The translations under genes were made by a program, and so were the position numbers. From positions 558,001 to 622,000 of the forward strand of contig NZ_JAFIQU010000002.1 of the NCBI RefSeq assembly GCF_017355985.1: DNA of 64,000 bases, given 5' to 3'. The notes below the pieces were generated by a model. The model saw only the letters and a list, made by a program, of their open reading frames with translations. It was not told the DNA's origin and ran no database searches. Shown one piece after another: positions 1-9,288 of the stretch (positions are counted from its first letter, which is position 1; each line of letters opens with the position of its first letter). The DNA is from Arenibaculum pallidiluteum (lineage in GTDB: Bacteria > Pseudomonadota > Alphaproteobacteria > Azospirillales > Azospirillaceae).

Positions 1-1
1 C

Positions 2-3000
2 CTGCGCACGACCAACATCCGCCGGGTCCGCCTGGCCGTCCTCAGGATCGAGGATCGCGAGCTGGTGGAACGCGCCTATTTCGGGCGCGTCGGCCACGCG
101 CTGTCCGAGGCCGAGGTCGGCGAGCTGCTGGACAAGGCCGGTCAGCCGGTCTGGCAGGGGGAGGTGTCGGTCGACGCACCGCGCAATCAGGTGGCGCTGA
201 CTGAGCTCCCGACCGGCGCGCTGCCCGCCGACCCGAAGCCCGGCGTCTACGTGGCCGTCGCCGACGACGCCGAGAACCCGCCCGCCGGCTGGGCCGGCCG
301 GGCGACTCAGTGGTTCGTCTCCTCCGACATCGGCATGACGACCTTTCAGGGCGAGGATGGGCTGACGATCTTCGTGCGCTCGGTCCGGACGGCGGCGCCG
401 GTCGCGAATGCCGAGTTGCGCCTGCTCGCCCACAACCGTTCCGAGCTCGGCCGCGTGCGCACCGACGAGGAGGGTATCGCCCGGCTTCCGGCCGAGGCCT
501 TCAAGGGCTCCGGCGTCACCGCAGCCCAGGCGCTGGTCGCGACCCACGATGGCGACTTCAACCTGCTGGACCTCGCGGCGACGGGCGTCCGGCCGACTGA
601 GCCTGCGGGCGCAGCGCGGGCCTTCCTGCGCCCGGACCGGGGCGCCTACCGGCCCGGCGAGACGGCGAACGTGGTGGTCCTGCTGCGCGACCAGGCCGGG
701 CGCGCGGTGGGAGGACGCCCGGCGATCCTGAAGCTTACCCGGCCCGACGGGCTCGAGGTCGAGCAGCAGGAGCTGCGCGAGACCGGTGCCGGAGGCTTCG
801 TCGCCGCCCTGCAGCTTCCCCCGGCGCCCATGCCAGGGGCCTGGACGATCTCGGCCCATCTGGAGGCCGAAGGGCCCGCCGCCGGGTCCATCCCGATTCG
901 GGTCGAGGAATTCGTGCTGCCCCGTCTCGCCCTGTCGGTCGCTGCCGCCGAGACGCCGCTGCAGGAGGGCGGAACGGCCTCCCTGACGGTCGAGGCGCGG
1001 CTGGCGGATGGCGAGCCCGCGGCCAACCTGCCCGGCGAGATGACGATCACGCTGCGGCCGACCGAGGCGCCGTTCCCAGGCCATGGCGGCTACCGATTCG
1101 GCCTGGTTCAGGAGCAGGACGGCATCGACACCCTCCGGCGGTCCCTGCCCGGCTTCACCACCGGTCCGGATGGCCGCGCCCGGCTGAACGTGCCGATCGG
1201 CGAGATCCCCGATCTGACCCATCCCATGGAGGCCCTGATCTCGGTCTCGGCGGTCGACCTCGGCGGCGGCACTGCGACCGGGAGCCTGGTGCTGCCCGTG
1301 CGGCGCAAGCCGCTGGCGATCGGGCTGAGGCCGCGCTTCGACGGCGATGCGGTCCCGGAGAACGCGACGGCTGCGGTGGAGGTGATCGCTGTGGACGCCG
1401 CCGGCGCCCAGACGGATCATCCCGGCCTCGCCTACGAGCTGTTCGAGGAAATCGTCGAGCACGACTGGTTCGAGGCGAATGGGCGCTGGGACTACCGGGC
1501 CCGCATCCGGGACCGGCGCCTCGCGGGCGGCACGGTGAACACGAAGGCCGCGGGACCGGTGGTGATCGAACAGCCCGTCGGCGCCGGCCGCTTCCGGCTG
1601 GAGGTCTTCGACCGAGCGACCGGAGCGGCGAGCAGCATCCGCTTCACGGCGGGCTGGTGGGTGGCGCCCATCGCGGACGAGCAGCCCGACGCGGTCGAGC
1701 TGCGTATCGACAAGCCGCGCTATGCCGCGGGAGAGACCGCCCGCGTCTTTGTCCGGCCGCCCTACGAAAGCCAGGTCCTGGTCGCTGTCGCGACCGACCG
1801 GCGGCTGCACCGGCTGGCATCGCGCCGCATCGGCCCCGAAGGCGGCTTCCTCGAGATCCCGGTGGACGGAAATTGGGCCGGCGGCGCGCATGTGCTCGCC
1901 ACCGCCTTCGCGCCGGCCGACGGACGCAAGCCCGGTGCGCCCGGACGCGCCCTCGGCCAGGCCTGGCTGGCCCTCGATCCCGCGCCGCGCCGGCTGGAGG
2001 TCGCCTTCGAGGAGCCGCCGGAAGCCCGTCCACGGACAACCCTGCCCCTGCGCCTGCAGGTCCGCGGCGCCGAGGACGGCGCGCCGGTCTTCGTCACCGT
2101 CGCGGCAGTGGACGAGGCGCTGCTGGCCTATGGCGGCGAGCCGCCCGCCGATCCGCTGGGCCGGATGCTCGGCGGGCGTCCGCTGCGGATTGCCGTCCGC
2201 GACGTCTTCGGACGCCTGGTACAGCCGGAGTTCCGGGGGATGCCCGCGGCTTCCGCCGGAGCGGCCCAGTCGCAGGACGCCCCCGTCCCGGCCCCCACCC
2301 CCGCCCTGGCTTTCCCAGGCCGCGGCACCGCGGCCGTGCAATCCGCCGTGGTGCGGGTGGGGCCCGACGGCCGCGCCGAGGTGCCAGTCGCCCTGCCCGA
2401 CTTTGCCGGGCGCCTGCGTCTCACCGCGATCGCCTGGTCCGCGGGGCGCATGGGCCACGCCGTCTCCTCGGTCGACCTGGCCGAACCCGCGGCGGTCGCC
2501 TTCGAGCCGCCACGCTTCCTGCGCCGCGGTGACTCCGCCGTGCTGCCCCTGGGGTTCCTGCCGGGTACGGGCACGCCAGAGGATTGGAAGGCCGCGGTCA
2601 GCGGTGCGGGCGCCCTGGCGGCCCGGCGCACCGATGGCGCGGTCACGCTGGAGGCGATGGACACCGGCCCGGGAACGCTGCGGCTCGACCTGGAAGGCCC
2701 GGACGGCTTCTCGCTGACGCGCGACTGGTCCCTGCCGGTGCGCGGCTCGGCTCCGGCCCCGGCGGCATCGTTCACCGTCGGAATCGGGCCCGGCGCCGCT
2801 GGCACGCCTGGCCTTCCGGAGGACGCCGCCCCGGACCAGCCACGGGCCCTGACGGTGTCGCCGCTGCCCGATTTCGGCCTTCTGCGCCTGCTCGGCGGGC
2901 TGGACCTGGGGTCCACGGGCGCCGAGCGGATCCTGGCCGCCGCCCTGCCGTTGCTGCGCGCGCTGGAGCCCGCCGCAGCGCTGGGCTCCTCCGACGAGGC

Positions 3001-4264
3001 GGCGCTCAGGCGCCTCGTGCAGACGGAGGCCGACCGCCTCCTGACCTTCCAGCGCCCCGACGGCGCCTTTGGCCATTGGGCTCCGGACGGGGTGGCCGAG
3101 CCGTGGCTGACCGCGCAGGCCGTGGAGTTCCTGCAGCGCGCCCGCGAGGCCGGCCTGAACGTGCCGCAGCCGCGCCTGGCCAAGGCCCAGGCTTGGCTGA
3201 ACGTGCTCGTGGACATGGACTGGTTCGACCCGGCGGAGCTGCCTGCGCGCGCCTATGCCTACTATGTCCTGGCGCGCGCGAAGGCGATTGACCCCGAGGA
3301 GCTGAAGTTCTTCCTGACGGGCGGCGCCGACGCGCTCCCGACCGCGCTCGGCGGCGCGCATCTGGCGGCGGCCTTCGCCGCCCTCGGCCAGCCCGAAGCC
3401 GGGCAAGGGGCGCTGGAGCGCGCGGACCGGAACCGGGACGAGTCCGCGGGCCTGCGCGACTGGGGCTCGCCGCTCCGCGACCGGCTTCTGGTCCTGGCGC
3501 TGCTGGCCGAGCACGGCCTCGCCCCGCGCGAGGCGCTGCTGGTCCGTGCCGAGGCCCTGGCCCAGGACGTCGCGGCTGCCGCCGACCGGATATCCCCGCA
3601 GGAGCGCGCCGCCGCGATCCAGGCAGCCCAGGCGATCGCACCCCTGTCAGGCGCCTTCGCCTTCCGTCTGGATGGCCAGGAGATCCGGGCCGAGCGGCCC
3701 GTGCACAGGCGCCTGGATCCCGGCGCCCCCCTGCCTGCGGTGGAAGCCGTGGACAGGCCGCTCGCAGTGACGCTGACGACGCGCCGTACGGGTGTCCCGC
3801 CGGCCCCCGAAGCCGGTGGCATGAGCCTGTCCCGCCGCGTCCTCGACACGGTGGGGCGGCCCGCGCGGCTCGATGCGCTGCGCCAGGGCGAACGGCTGGT
3901 GGTCCTCGTCGAGGGCCAGTGCCCCGAGGGCGGCACGTGTCCGGTCCTGGTCACCGAACTGGTTCCCGCCGGCTTCGTCATCGAGAGCGTGAAGCGGCCG
4001 GACGGCGGCGGGCCCGGGGGCCTGGGCTGGCTGGGAGAGCTCAGCCCGGTGCGCCATCTCGGCCGGCGCGAGGACCGCTTGGTCGCTGCCCTCGACCCCG
4101 CGCCGGGGACGCGCCGGTTCAGGCTCGCCTATGTCGTGCGTGCGGCCGTCGCCGGCCGCTTCGCCCAGCCGCCCGCCTCCGCCGAGGACATGGACCGCCC
4201 GGGCCTTGCCGCCCGGACCGCCGCCGGCACGGTGACGATCGCGCCCGAGCCCAGGAAGCCCTGA
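2..4264 (+). CDS. Alpha-2-macroglobulin family protein, C-terminal part (5' end outside window)
   Basis: The reading frame is open from the first full codon, so the N-terminus lies outside the window; about 1,420 codons are present. Bacterial alpha-2-macroglobulins are large periplasmic or lipid-anchored proteins thought to trap foreign proteases. Successive macroglobulin-like beta domains fill the first two thirds, with the family's RPGE-type segments (a DRGAYRPGE stretch, and later PRYAAGE). A helical thioester-type domain lies at roughly residues 930-1210, counted from the Val codon at 65, followed by a C-terminal beta domain. Where the family carries the thioester CxEQ, this protein reads GAER (residues 952-955 on that count) just before the conserved ALPLL, so both the Cys and the Gln are gone. 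The usual partner pbpC is not downstream; an MprF-like gene follows after 119 bp. The family call is firm. Protease trapping by a covalent thioester is unlikely. Confidence 0.88.
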   Translation: MRTTNIRRVRLAVLRIEDRELVERAYFGRVGHALSEAEVGELLDKAGQPVWQGEVSVDAPRNQVALTELPTGALPADPKPGVYVAVADDAENPPAGWAGRATQWFVSSDIGMTTFQGEDGLTIFVRSVRTAAPVANAELRLLAHNRSELGRVRTDEEGIARLPAEAFKGSGVTAAQALVATHDGDFNLLDLAATGVRPTEPAGAARAFLRPDRGAYRPGETANVVVLLRDQAGRAVGGRPAILKLTRPDGLEVEQQELRETGAGGFVAALQLPPAPMPGAWTISAHLEAEGPAAGSIPIRVEEFVLPRLALSVAAAETPLQEGGTASLTVEARLADGEPAANLPGEMTITLRPTEAPFPGHGGYRFGLVQEQDGIDTLRRSLPGFTTGPDGRARLNVPIGEIPDLTHPMEALISVSAVDLGGGTATGSLVLPVRRKPLAIGLRPRFDGDAVPENATAAVEVIAVDAAGAQTDHPGLAYELFEEIVEHDWFEANGRWDYRARIRDRRLAGGTVNTKAAGPVVIEQPVGAGRFRLEVFDRATGAASSIRFTAGWWVAPIADEQPDAVELRIDKPRYAAGETARVFVRPPYESQVLVAVATDRRLHRLASRRIGPEGGFLEIPVDGNWAGGAHVLATAFAPADGRKPGAPGRALGQAWLALDPAPRRLEVAFEEPPEARPRTTLPLRLQVRGAEDGAPVFVTVAAVDEALLAYGGEPPADPLGRMLGGRPLRIAVRDVFGRLVQPEFRGMPAASAGAAQSQDAPVPAPTPALAFPGRGTAAVQSAVVRVGPDGRAEVPVALPDFAGRLRLTAIAWSAGRMGHAVSSVDLAEPAAVAFEPPRFLRRGDSAVLPLGFLPGTGTPEDWKAAVSGAGALAARRTDGAVTLEAMDTGPGTLRLDLEGPDGFSLTRDWSLPVRGSAPAPAASFTVGIGPGAAGTPGLPEDAAPDQPRALTVSPLPDFGLLRLLGGLDLGSTGAERILAAALPLLRALEPAAALGSSDEAALRRLVQTEADRLLTFQRPDGAFGHWAPDGVAEPWLTAQAVEFLQRAREAGLNVPQPRLAKAQAWLNVLVDMDWFDPAELPARAYAYYVLARAKAIDPEELKFFLTGGADALPTALGGAHLAAAFAALGQPEAGQGALERADRNRDESAGLRDWGSPLRDRLLVLALLAEHGLAPREALLVRAEALAQDVAAAADRISPQERAAAIQAAQAIAPLSGAFAFRLDGQEIRAERPVHRRLDPGAPLPAVEAVDRPLAVTLTTRRTGVPPAPEAGGMSLSRRVLDTVGRPARLDALRQGERLVVLVEGQCPEGGTCPVLVTELVPAGFVIESVKRPDGGGPGGLGWLGELSPVRHLGRREDRLVAALDPAPGTRRFRLAYVVRAAVAGRFAQPPASAEDMDRPGLAARTAAGTVTIAPEPRKP

Positions 4265-4383
4265 CGCGCCGCGGCCGGGGCAAACCGGAAATCCGCCGGG
4301 AACACGGCGCACCGGGCCGATGTTGTGCTGGCGCCCCTGCTGACAGCGGGGCGATCAACCGCACGTCTTCGGGAGTCGGCCTC

Positions 4384-6111
4384 ATGGCGCGAACGGAGCA
4401 CGCAGCCGATCCGCGCGGAGGCGCCTCCGGGCCGGCGGCGCTGTCGGGAGACCCGGCGGCGATCCGGCCGCAGACGGCCGGCGGGCGGCTGCTGCACTAT
4501 GCGACCGGCCTGCTCGTCATCGCGCTGTTCGGCGGCGCGCTGGTCATCCTCGACCGATGGCTGGACCGCTACAGCGTCGAGGACATCCGCGCGGCGCTGG
4601 GTCAGGTCGGCGTAGGGCAGCTCGCCACGGCTTCGGCCGTCGCGATGGTCAGCTACGCGGTGCTGACGCTCTACGATGCGCTGGCGCTGCGGCATCTGCG
4701 GCGGAGTCTGCCTTTCCGCTGGGTCGCGGTGACCGCCTTCACCAGCTACGCCTTCAGCCACAGCCTCGGCTTCGCGAGCGTGGTTGGCGCGTCGATCCGC
4801 TATCGGCTCTACGCGCCGCTGGGGCTGACCGGCTTCGAGGTCGCCCAGATCACCCTGTTCGTGGTCACCACCTTCACCATCGGGCTGGTGGTGGTCGTGC
4901 CCATCGCCATGGCGCTGGATCCCGCCTCCTTCGCGGCGGTCGGCGTGCCTGAAGGCATGGTCACGGCGCTGGGAGCGGCGGCCGTGGCGGCGCTGGTAGC
5001 CTATGTCTGCGCGGGCTTCGTGCTGCGCCGGCCGGTGCGCGTCCTGAGGCGCGAGATCGCGTTCCCGCGCCCCGGCATCGCCGCGGCGCAGGTCGGGCTG
5101 GGCCTCTGCGACCTGGTGCTGGCGGCGCTGGTCCTGTACCTGTCGCTGCCCGTCTCCGACACGGTGACCTACCTGGATACGCTGGTCGTCTTCGGGCTGG
5201 CGCTGGTCGCGGGCATCATCAGCCATGTCCCCGGCGGGCTCGGCGTCTTCGACGCGATCGTGCTCGTGGGTCTGTCGGCGAAGATGCCCGGAAGCGAGAT
5301 CGTCGCCGGCCTGCTGGTCTTCCGCGTCATCTACTACCTGGCCCCGCTGATCGCGGCCGGCCTCCTCTTCGGCGGGATCGAGGCCGCGCGGGCGCGGCAT
5401 CGTGTGGCTGGCCTGTCGCGCGGCGCCGCCGCGCTGATCGGCCCCGCTGTTCCCGCTGGCCTCGCGGTCTGCGTTTTCGTCACCGGCGCCTTCCTGCTGC
5501 TCTCCCATGCCACGCCCGAGGAGACGCTGCCCGATCCCCTGCACGTGGTCTCGCTACCATTGCTGGAGATGTCGCACTTCGTGGGCAGCGTCGTCGGCGT
5601 CCTGCTGATCCTGCTGTCCCACGCGATCCAGCGCCGGCTGCACGCCGCCTGGGTCCTGTCGCTGCCGCTCCTCGCCCTCGGCGCCCTGGCCGCGCTGCTG
5701 CAGGGCGGCGCCTGGCACGTGGCGATCGTGCCAGGACTGATCCTGCTGGCGCTTCTGCCCGCGCGCGGCGAATTCCATCGGCGCGGCGCGTTGCTGGCAC
5801 AGCCCTTCACCACCGGCTGGTTCGTGGCCGTGGTGGTGGCCCTGGGCAGCGCGCTCTGGCTCGGCCTCTTCTCCTACAAGCATGTGGAGTTCCGGGACGA
5901 GCTCTGGTGGGAATTCGCGATCCACGGCGACGCCTCGCGCTTCCTGCGGGCTTCCGTCGCCGTGGGAGTCGTGGCGCTGGCGGCCTCGGTCCTCCACCTG
6001 ATCGTCGAGGGGTCACTGGGCTGGCGCAGGCCCGGGCGGCACTCCGGCGGCCATGGCGAGCCCCATGGCCAGCGCGCGGCGGATCGTCGCCGCCAGGACC
6101 TCCTTGGGTGA
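4384..6111 (+). CDS. MprF-like lysylphosphatidylglycerol synthase transmembrane (flippase) region, C-terminal domain missing
   Basis: This 575-residue protein is strongly hydrophobic over residues 35-540, with at least twelve membrane helices. It matches the N-terminal membrane half of MprF, the part that flips aminoacylated phosphatidylglycerol. The segment around LGLFSYKHVEFRDELWWEF is typical of full-length MprF just before the cytosolic DUF2156 domain that transfers the amino acid. That domain, normally about 300 residues, is absent: after the last helix (near residue 540) the frame runs about 35 codons of low-complexity Arg/Gly/His-rich sequence and stops. Those last 99 bp are antisense to the 3' end of the convergent nadE-cinA gene. 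The ATG at 4384 is chosen because membrane similarity starts shortly after it. Family membership is seen directly. That the gene is a deletion product is inference; it could also be a stand-alone YbhN/UPF0104-type permease. Confidence 0.8.
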   Translation: MARTEHAADPRGGASGPAALSGDPAAIRPQTAGGRLLHYATGLLVIALFGGALVILDRWLDRYSVEDIRAALGQVGVGQLATASAVAMVSYAVLTLYDALALRHLRRSLPFRWVAVTAFTSYAFSHSLGFASVVGASIRYRLYAPLGLTGFEVAQITLFVVTTFTIGLVVVVPIAMALDPASFAAVGVPEGMVTALGAAAVAALVAYVCAGFVLRRPVRVLRREIAFPRPGIAAAQVGLGLCDLVLAALVLYLSLPVSDTVTYLDTLVVFGLALVAGIISHVPGGLGVFDAIVLVGLSAKMPGSEIVAGLLVFRVIYYLAPLIAAGLLFGGIEAARARHRVAGLSRGAAALIGPAVPAGLAVCVFVTGAFLLLSHATPEETLPDPLHVVSLPLLEMSHFVGSVVGVLLILLSHAIQRRLHAAWVLSLPLLALGALAALLQGGAWHVAIVPGLILLALLPARGEFHRRGALLAQPFTTGWFVAVVVALGSALWLGLFSYKHVEFRDELWWEFAIHGDASRFLRASVAVGVVALAASVLHLIVEGSLGWRRPGRHSGGHGEPHGQRAADRRRQDLLG

Positions 6112-7548
6112 GCCCGGAAAGCGGTGCTCCTCGACCCGGGGCTCGGCATCGCGCCGGACCACCGCCACGTAGACGAGGCCCGCAGGCTTTCCGCAGTCGG
6201 CCCCGGGGCCGCCCACGCCGGTGACGGCGAGCGCCATGGTGGCATGCGGCGCCTCGCGCAGGGCGCCGAGCGCCATCTGCCGCGCCACCTCTGGGTCGTA
6301 GGGCGTGCGCTCGCGCAGCAGGGCCTCCGGAACACCCAGCACGTCCGTCTTCATCTCGGTGCGGTAGGTCACGAAGCTGCCCGCGAAGGCCTCGGAGCTG
6401 TCGGGAACCGAGGCGACGCAGGAGCCGATCAGACCCGAGGTGCAGGATTCCGCGGTCACGATGCGGTCGCCCGAGGCGCGCAGCGCCGCCACCAGGCGCT
6501 TGGCCATGGTCTCGGCATCGGCCGGGAAGCCGAAGACCTGCTCCTCCTCCCGCAGCACCGCCGGCCGGAACAGCCGCGCATCGAGCGCATCCAGCGGGCC
6601 GAAGCGGTCGGCCGCGGGATGGCCGAGGCGGATCGGGTTGACCCGCTTGAACCAGGTCCGGCCAAGGCGCCGGAGCACGGTGCCGAGGACCGCCTCGGCC
6701 CGCGCGTCGCCCTCAATGCCGAGCCGGCCGGACAGGCCCTCGGCTCGGGCCGAGGGATCGCCGAGCACGGTCTCCATCAGCGCGAAGACCATCAGGTCCC
6801 ATTCCAGGTAGGTGGAGCCGATTTGCGCCTCGTCGCCCCCGCCGATGCCGAGCCCGTCGGTCGGTGTCGCACGCCAGGTCCGCTCCGGGACGCCATAGGC
6901 ACGGGCCATCCACGGCACCTCCCACGACTTCAGCAGCGACTGGACCGGGGCCAGGTCGCCAACGTCGCCGTGCAGCGTCCAGAACCCTGCGCCGAGCTCG
7001 GAGAAGTTGTCGGTGCTCGCCACCAGCCCGCCGAAGCGGTGGGCCTGGTCGTAGAGCGTGATCATGCGCAGCCGGGCCCGCATGTTCCCCCTCCGGGTCC
7101 GCAGCGGCTCGTCGTCCCCCTCCGCGATCCGCGGGTCGAGGGATGCGAGCTCGCCGACCAGGGCGTGGTACTGGCGCGACAGGTCGATATGCTGATGCTC
7201 GATTCCCAGTGCCGCGCAGGCCTCGACGCCGCGCTCGGTCTCCTCGGGCACCTGGTCGATGGGAAGGGTGAAGCCGATAACACGCCAGCCCGCCCGCTTC
7301 AGCAGGGCCGCCGTGAGCGCGCTGTCGACGCCGCCCGACATGCCGAGCACGGCCGTGGCCACCCCGGCCTCGGTCCGGTAGCGCTTCAGCGAACGCAGCA
7401 GCTTTGCGCCCGCCTCCGCCAGGCCGTCCTCGGGCAGGAACAGCCCGCGGTCGATCTGGCTGTCGAGCTGCCGGGCGAACCAGGGTGACAAGGCGCCGGT
7501 CCGCGCCTGGCGGCTGAGGTCGAGGATGCTGTCCCGAAGCGTCGTCAT
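6013..7548 (-). CDS. NAD synthetase (ammonia-dependent) fused to CinA C-terminal / NMN deamidase domain
   Basis: This 511-residue protein has two domains. Residues 1 to about 320 are NadE, which adenylates nicotinate adenine dinucleotide and amidates it to NAD. They show the ATP-pyrophosphatase loop SGGVDS (71-76) and the ASTDNFSE motif (about 178-184). No glutaminase domain is attached, so this half needs free ammonia. Residues about 345-500 are the CinA C-terminal domain (PncC), with TAESCTSGLIGS (365-376), the VPDSSEAFAG/VTY/K stretch (381-400) and AVTGVGGPG (441-449). PncC hydrolyses NMN to nicotinate mononucleotide and ammonia. The two activities sit two steps apart in NMN recycling, with NadD between them. 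The gene lies 77 bp downstream of dctA on the same strand, and its 3' end overlaps the MprF-like gene. Both domains keep their signature residues. Coupled function is inferred. Confidence 0.9.
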   Translation of the reverse strand: MTTLRDSILDLSRQARTGALSPWFARQLDSQIDRGLFLPEDGLAEAGAKLLRSLKRYRTEAGVATAVLGMSGGVDSALTAALLKRAGWRVIGFTLPIDQVPEETERGVEACAALGIEHQHIDLSRQYHALVGELASLDPRIAEGDDEPLRTRRGNMRARLRMITLYDQAHRFGGLVASTDNFSELGAGFWTLHGDVGDLAPVQSLLKSWEVPWMARAYGVPERTWRATPTDGLGIGGGDEAQIGSTYLEWDLMVFALMETVLGDPSARAEGLSGRLGIEGDARAEAVLGTVLRRLGRTWFKRVNPIRLGHPAADRFGPLDALDARLFRPAVLREEEQVFGFPADAETMAKRLVAALRASGDRIVTAESCTSGLIGSCVASVPDSSEAFAGSFVTYRTEMKTDVLGVPEALLRERTPYDPEVARQMALGALREAPHATMALAVTGVGGPGADCGKPAGLVYVAVVRRDAEPRVEEHRFPGSPKEVLAATIRRALAMGLAMAAGVPPGPAPAQ

Positions 7549-7625
7549 CGCGCGTCCTGCAGTGGTTGCACGACCTCAACGCTTCGGGATCGGCTTCGCT
7601 CCCGCCTTCGGGCTGATGCCCGTCG

Positions 7626-9002
7626 TCACACCTGGGCGCTGGCGCCCCTCCCTGCGCCGATGCCGTGGGCTTCCTCCTCCTCGACCAGCGCGTCCTCGGG
7701 GGCGTCGGCCTCCTCCTCTGTCTCCTGGTCGAGCACGCGGTTCATGCGGGTCGTGTCGAGCGCGCCTTCCCACTTGGCCACCACGACGGTCGCGATGCCG
7801 TTTCCGATCAGGTTCGTCAGCGCCCGCGCCTCGGACATGAAGCGATCGACTCCCAGGATCAGTGCGATGCTCGCCACCGGGATGGTGCCGACCGATGCCA
7901 GTGTCGCGGCCAGCACGATGAAGCCGCTGCCGGTGACGCCGGCCGCACCCTTGGATGTCAGGAGCAGCACGGCGAGGATGCCGATCTCCTGGCCCAGCGT
8001 GAGGTCGGTGTTGGTGGCCTGGGCAAGGAACACCGCCGCCATTGTCAGATAGATGCAGGTGCCGTCGAGGTTGAAGGAATAGCCCGTCGGGATCACCAGC
8101 CCGACCACCGATTTCTGGCAGCCGAGATTCTCCATCTTCGCCATCATGCGCGGCAGCACCGATTCCGACGAGGACGTGCCGAGCACGATCAGCAGCTCCT
8201 CCTTGATGTAGCGGATGAACTTCAGGATCGAGAGGCCGCAGAGGCGCGCCACCAGCCCGAGTGCACCGAAGATGAAGATCAGGCAGGTCGCATAGAAGGC
8301 GGCCATCAGCTGACCGAGCGAGAACAGGGTGTCGATGCCGTACCGGCCGATGGTGAAGGCCATGGCTCCGAATGCGCCGATGGGGGCCACGCGCATCACG
8401 ATGCCGACGATCTTGAAGAAGACGTGGGCGGTCTGGTCGATGATGCCGAGCAGCGGCTTGCCGCGCTCACCCAGGCTGAACAGCGCGAATCCGAAGAGCA
8501 GGGCGACGAACAGGACCTGCAGGATCTCGCCGCCGGCGAAGGCGCCGACCACCGTGTCGGGGACGATGTGCAGGATGTAGCCGACGGTCGACTGCTGCTG
8601 CGCCTGGTTCGTGAAGCTGGAGATCGCCGAGGCGTCGAGGGTCGCGGGATCGACGTTCATTCCCCTGCCGGGTCCCCAGAGGTTCACGACCACCAGGCCC
8701 ACCACCAGGGCCAGCGTGGTCATGACCTCGAAGTAGATCAGCGCCTTGAGCCCGACCCGGCCGACCTTGCGCATGTCCTCCATGCTCGCGATGCCGTGCA
8801 CCACGGTGCAGAAGATGATCGGCGCGATCAGCATCTTGATGAGCTTGATGAAGAGGTCGCCGAGCCACTTCATGCTCTCGCCGGTCTGCGGGAAATAGAC
8901 GCCGAGCAGCACGCCGAGCAGGATAGCGAAGAGAACCTGGACGTAGAGGTGCCGGTAGAACCGGTGGCGCGGCGCCGCGGCCGCAGCATGAACCTGGGCC
9001 AT
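7626..9002 (-). CDS. dctA: C4-dicarboxylate transport protein DctA
   Basis: This 458-residue inner-membrane carrier of the dicarboxylate/amino acid:cation symporter family imports succinate, fumarate and malate with protons or sodium. Signatures include the serine-rich re-entrant loop ([13 protein letters not shown]), the [11 protein letters not shown] segment and the conserved [18 protein letters not shown] near the C-terminus. The C-terminal tail is acidic, with runs of Glu. The ATG at 9002 is chosen because GGGAG sits six bases upstream and the protein then starts just before the first helix, as in DctA; a longer upstream frame adds only arginine- and proline-rich sequence. No DctB/DctD pair is next to it. 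The neighbouring hybrid kinase at 15-18 kb has a periplasmic sensor, but there is no evidence linking the two. Confidence 0.95.
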   Translation of the reverse strand: MAQVHAAAAAPRHRFYRHLYVQVLFAILLGVLLGVYFPQTGESMKWLGDLFIKLIKMLIAPIIFCTVVHGIASMEDMRKVGRVGLKALIYFEVMTTLALVVGLVVVNLWGPGRGMNVDPATLDASAISSFTNQAQQQSTVGYILHIVPDTVVGAFAGGEILQVLFVALLFGFALFSLGERGKPLLGIIDQTAHVFFKIVGIVMRVAPIGAFGAMAFTIGRYGIDTLFSLGQLMAAFYATCLIFIFGALGLVARLCGLSILKFIRYIKEELLIVLGTSSSESVLPRMMAKMENLGCQKSVVGLVIPTGYSFNLDGTCIYLTMAAVFLAQATNTDLTLGQEIGILAVLLLTSKGAAGVTGSGFIVLAATLASVGTIPVASIALILGVDRFMSEARALTNLIGNGIATVVVAKWEGALDTTRMNRVLDQETEEEADAPEDALVEEEEAHGIGAGRGASAQV

Positions 9003-9248
9003 TGCAGATCTCCCGAAGCCCGGCGCGTCCGGGCGCAGCCGCCGGATGGACCGGCCTTTGGACGGGGGTCCGAGGCCGGACGCGATCGGGGAAGCTCGGG
9101 GCGATCCGGACCCGCCGCCGGAAGCATTCCGAACCGCGGCAGAGGCCGCGCCCGCCGCCTCTCCGGTCCGGAGCGGGGTCGCGCACAGGCGTAACAACGA
9201 TGCCCAGTTCGGGTTCCCGGCGGCTCCGGCGACCGGGATGCGACATTT

Positions 9249-9274
9249 CCGGGGCGGCGCGAGGGCCGCCCCGG
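9249..9274 (-). terminator. GC hairpin terminating the gcv operon
   Basis: A perfect 10-bp inverted repeat (CCGGGGCGGC / GCCGCCCCGG) with a 6-base loop lies 15-40 bp past the gcvPB stop codon. On the minus strand it is followed by AAATGT rather than a full U-tract, so it is either an imperfect intrinsic terminator or a 3'-end-stabilising hairpin. Confidence 0.6.
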
Positions 9275-9288
9275 GAACGTTCCGGCGC

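Noticed and set aside
7665..9194. Open frame of 509 codons on the + strand opposite dctA
   Set aside because: Antisense shadow with extreme Asp/Glu/Gly/His content; DctA is clear on the other strand.
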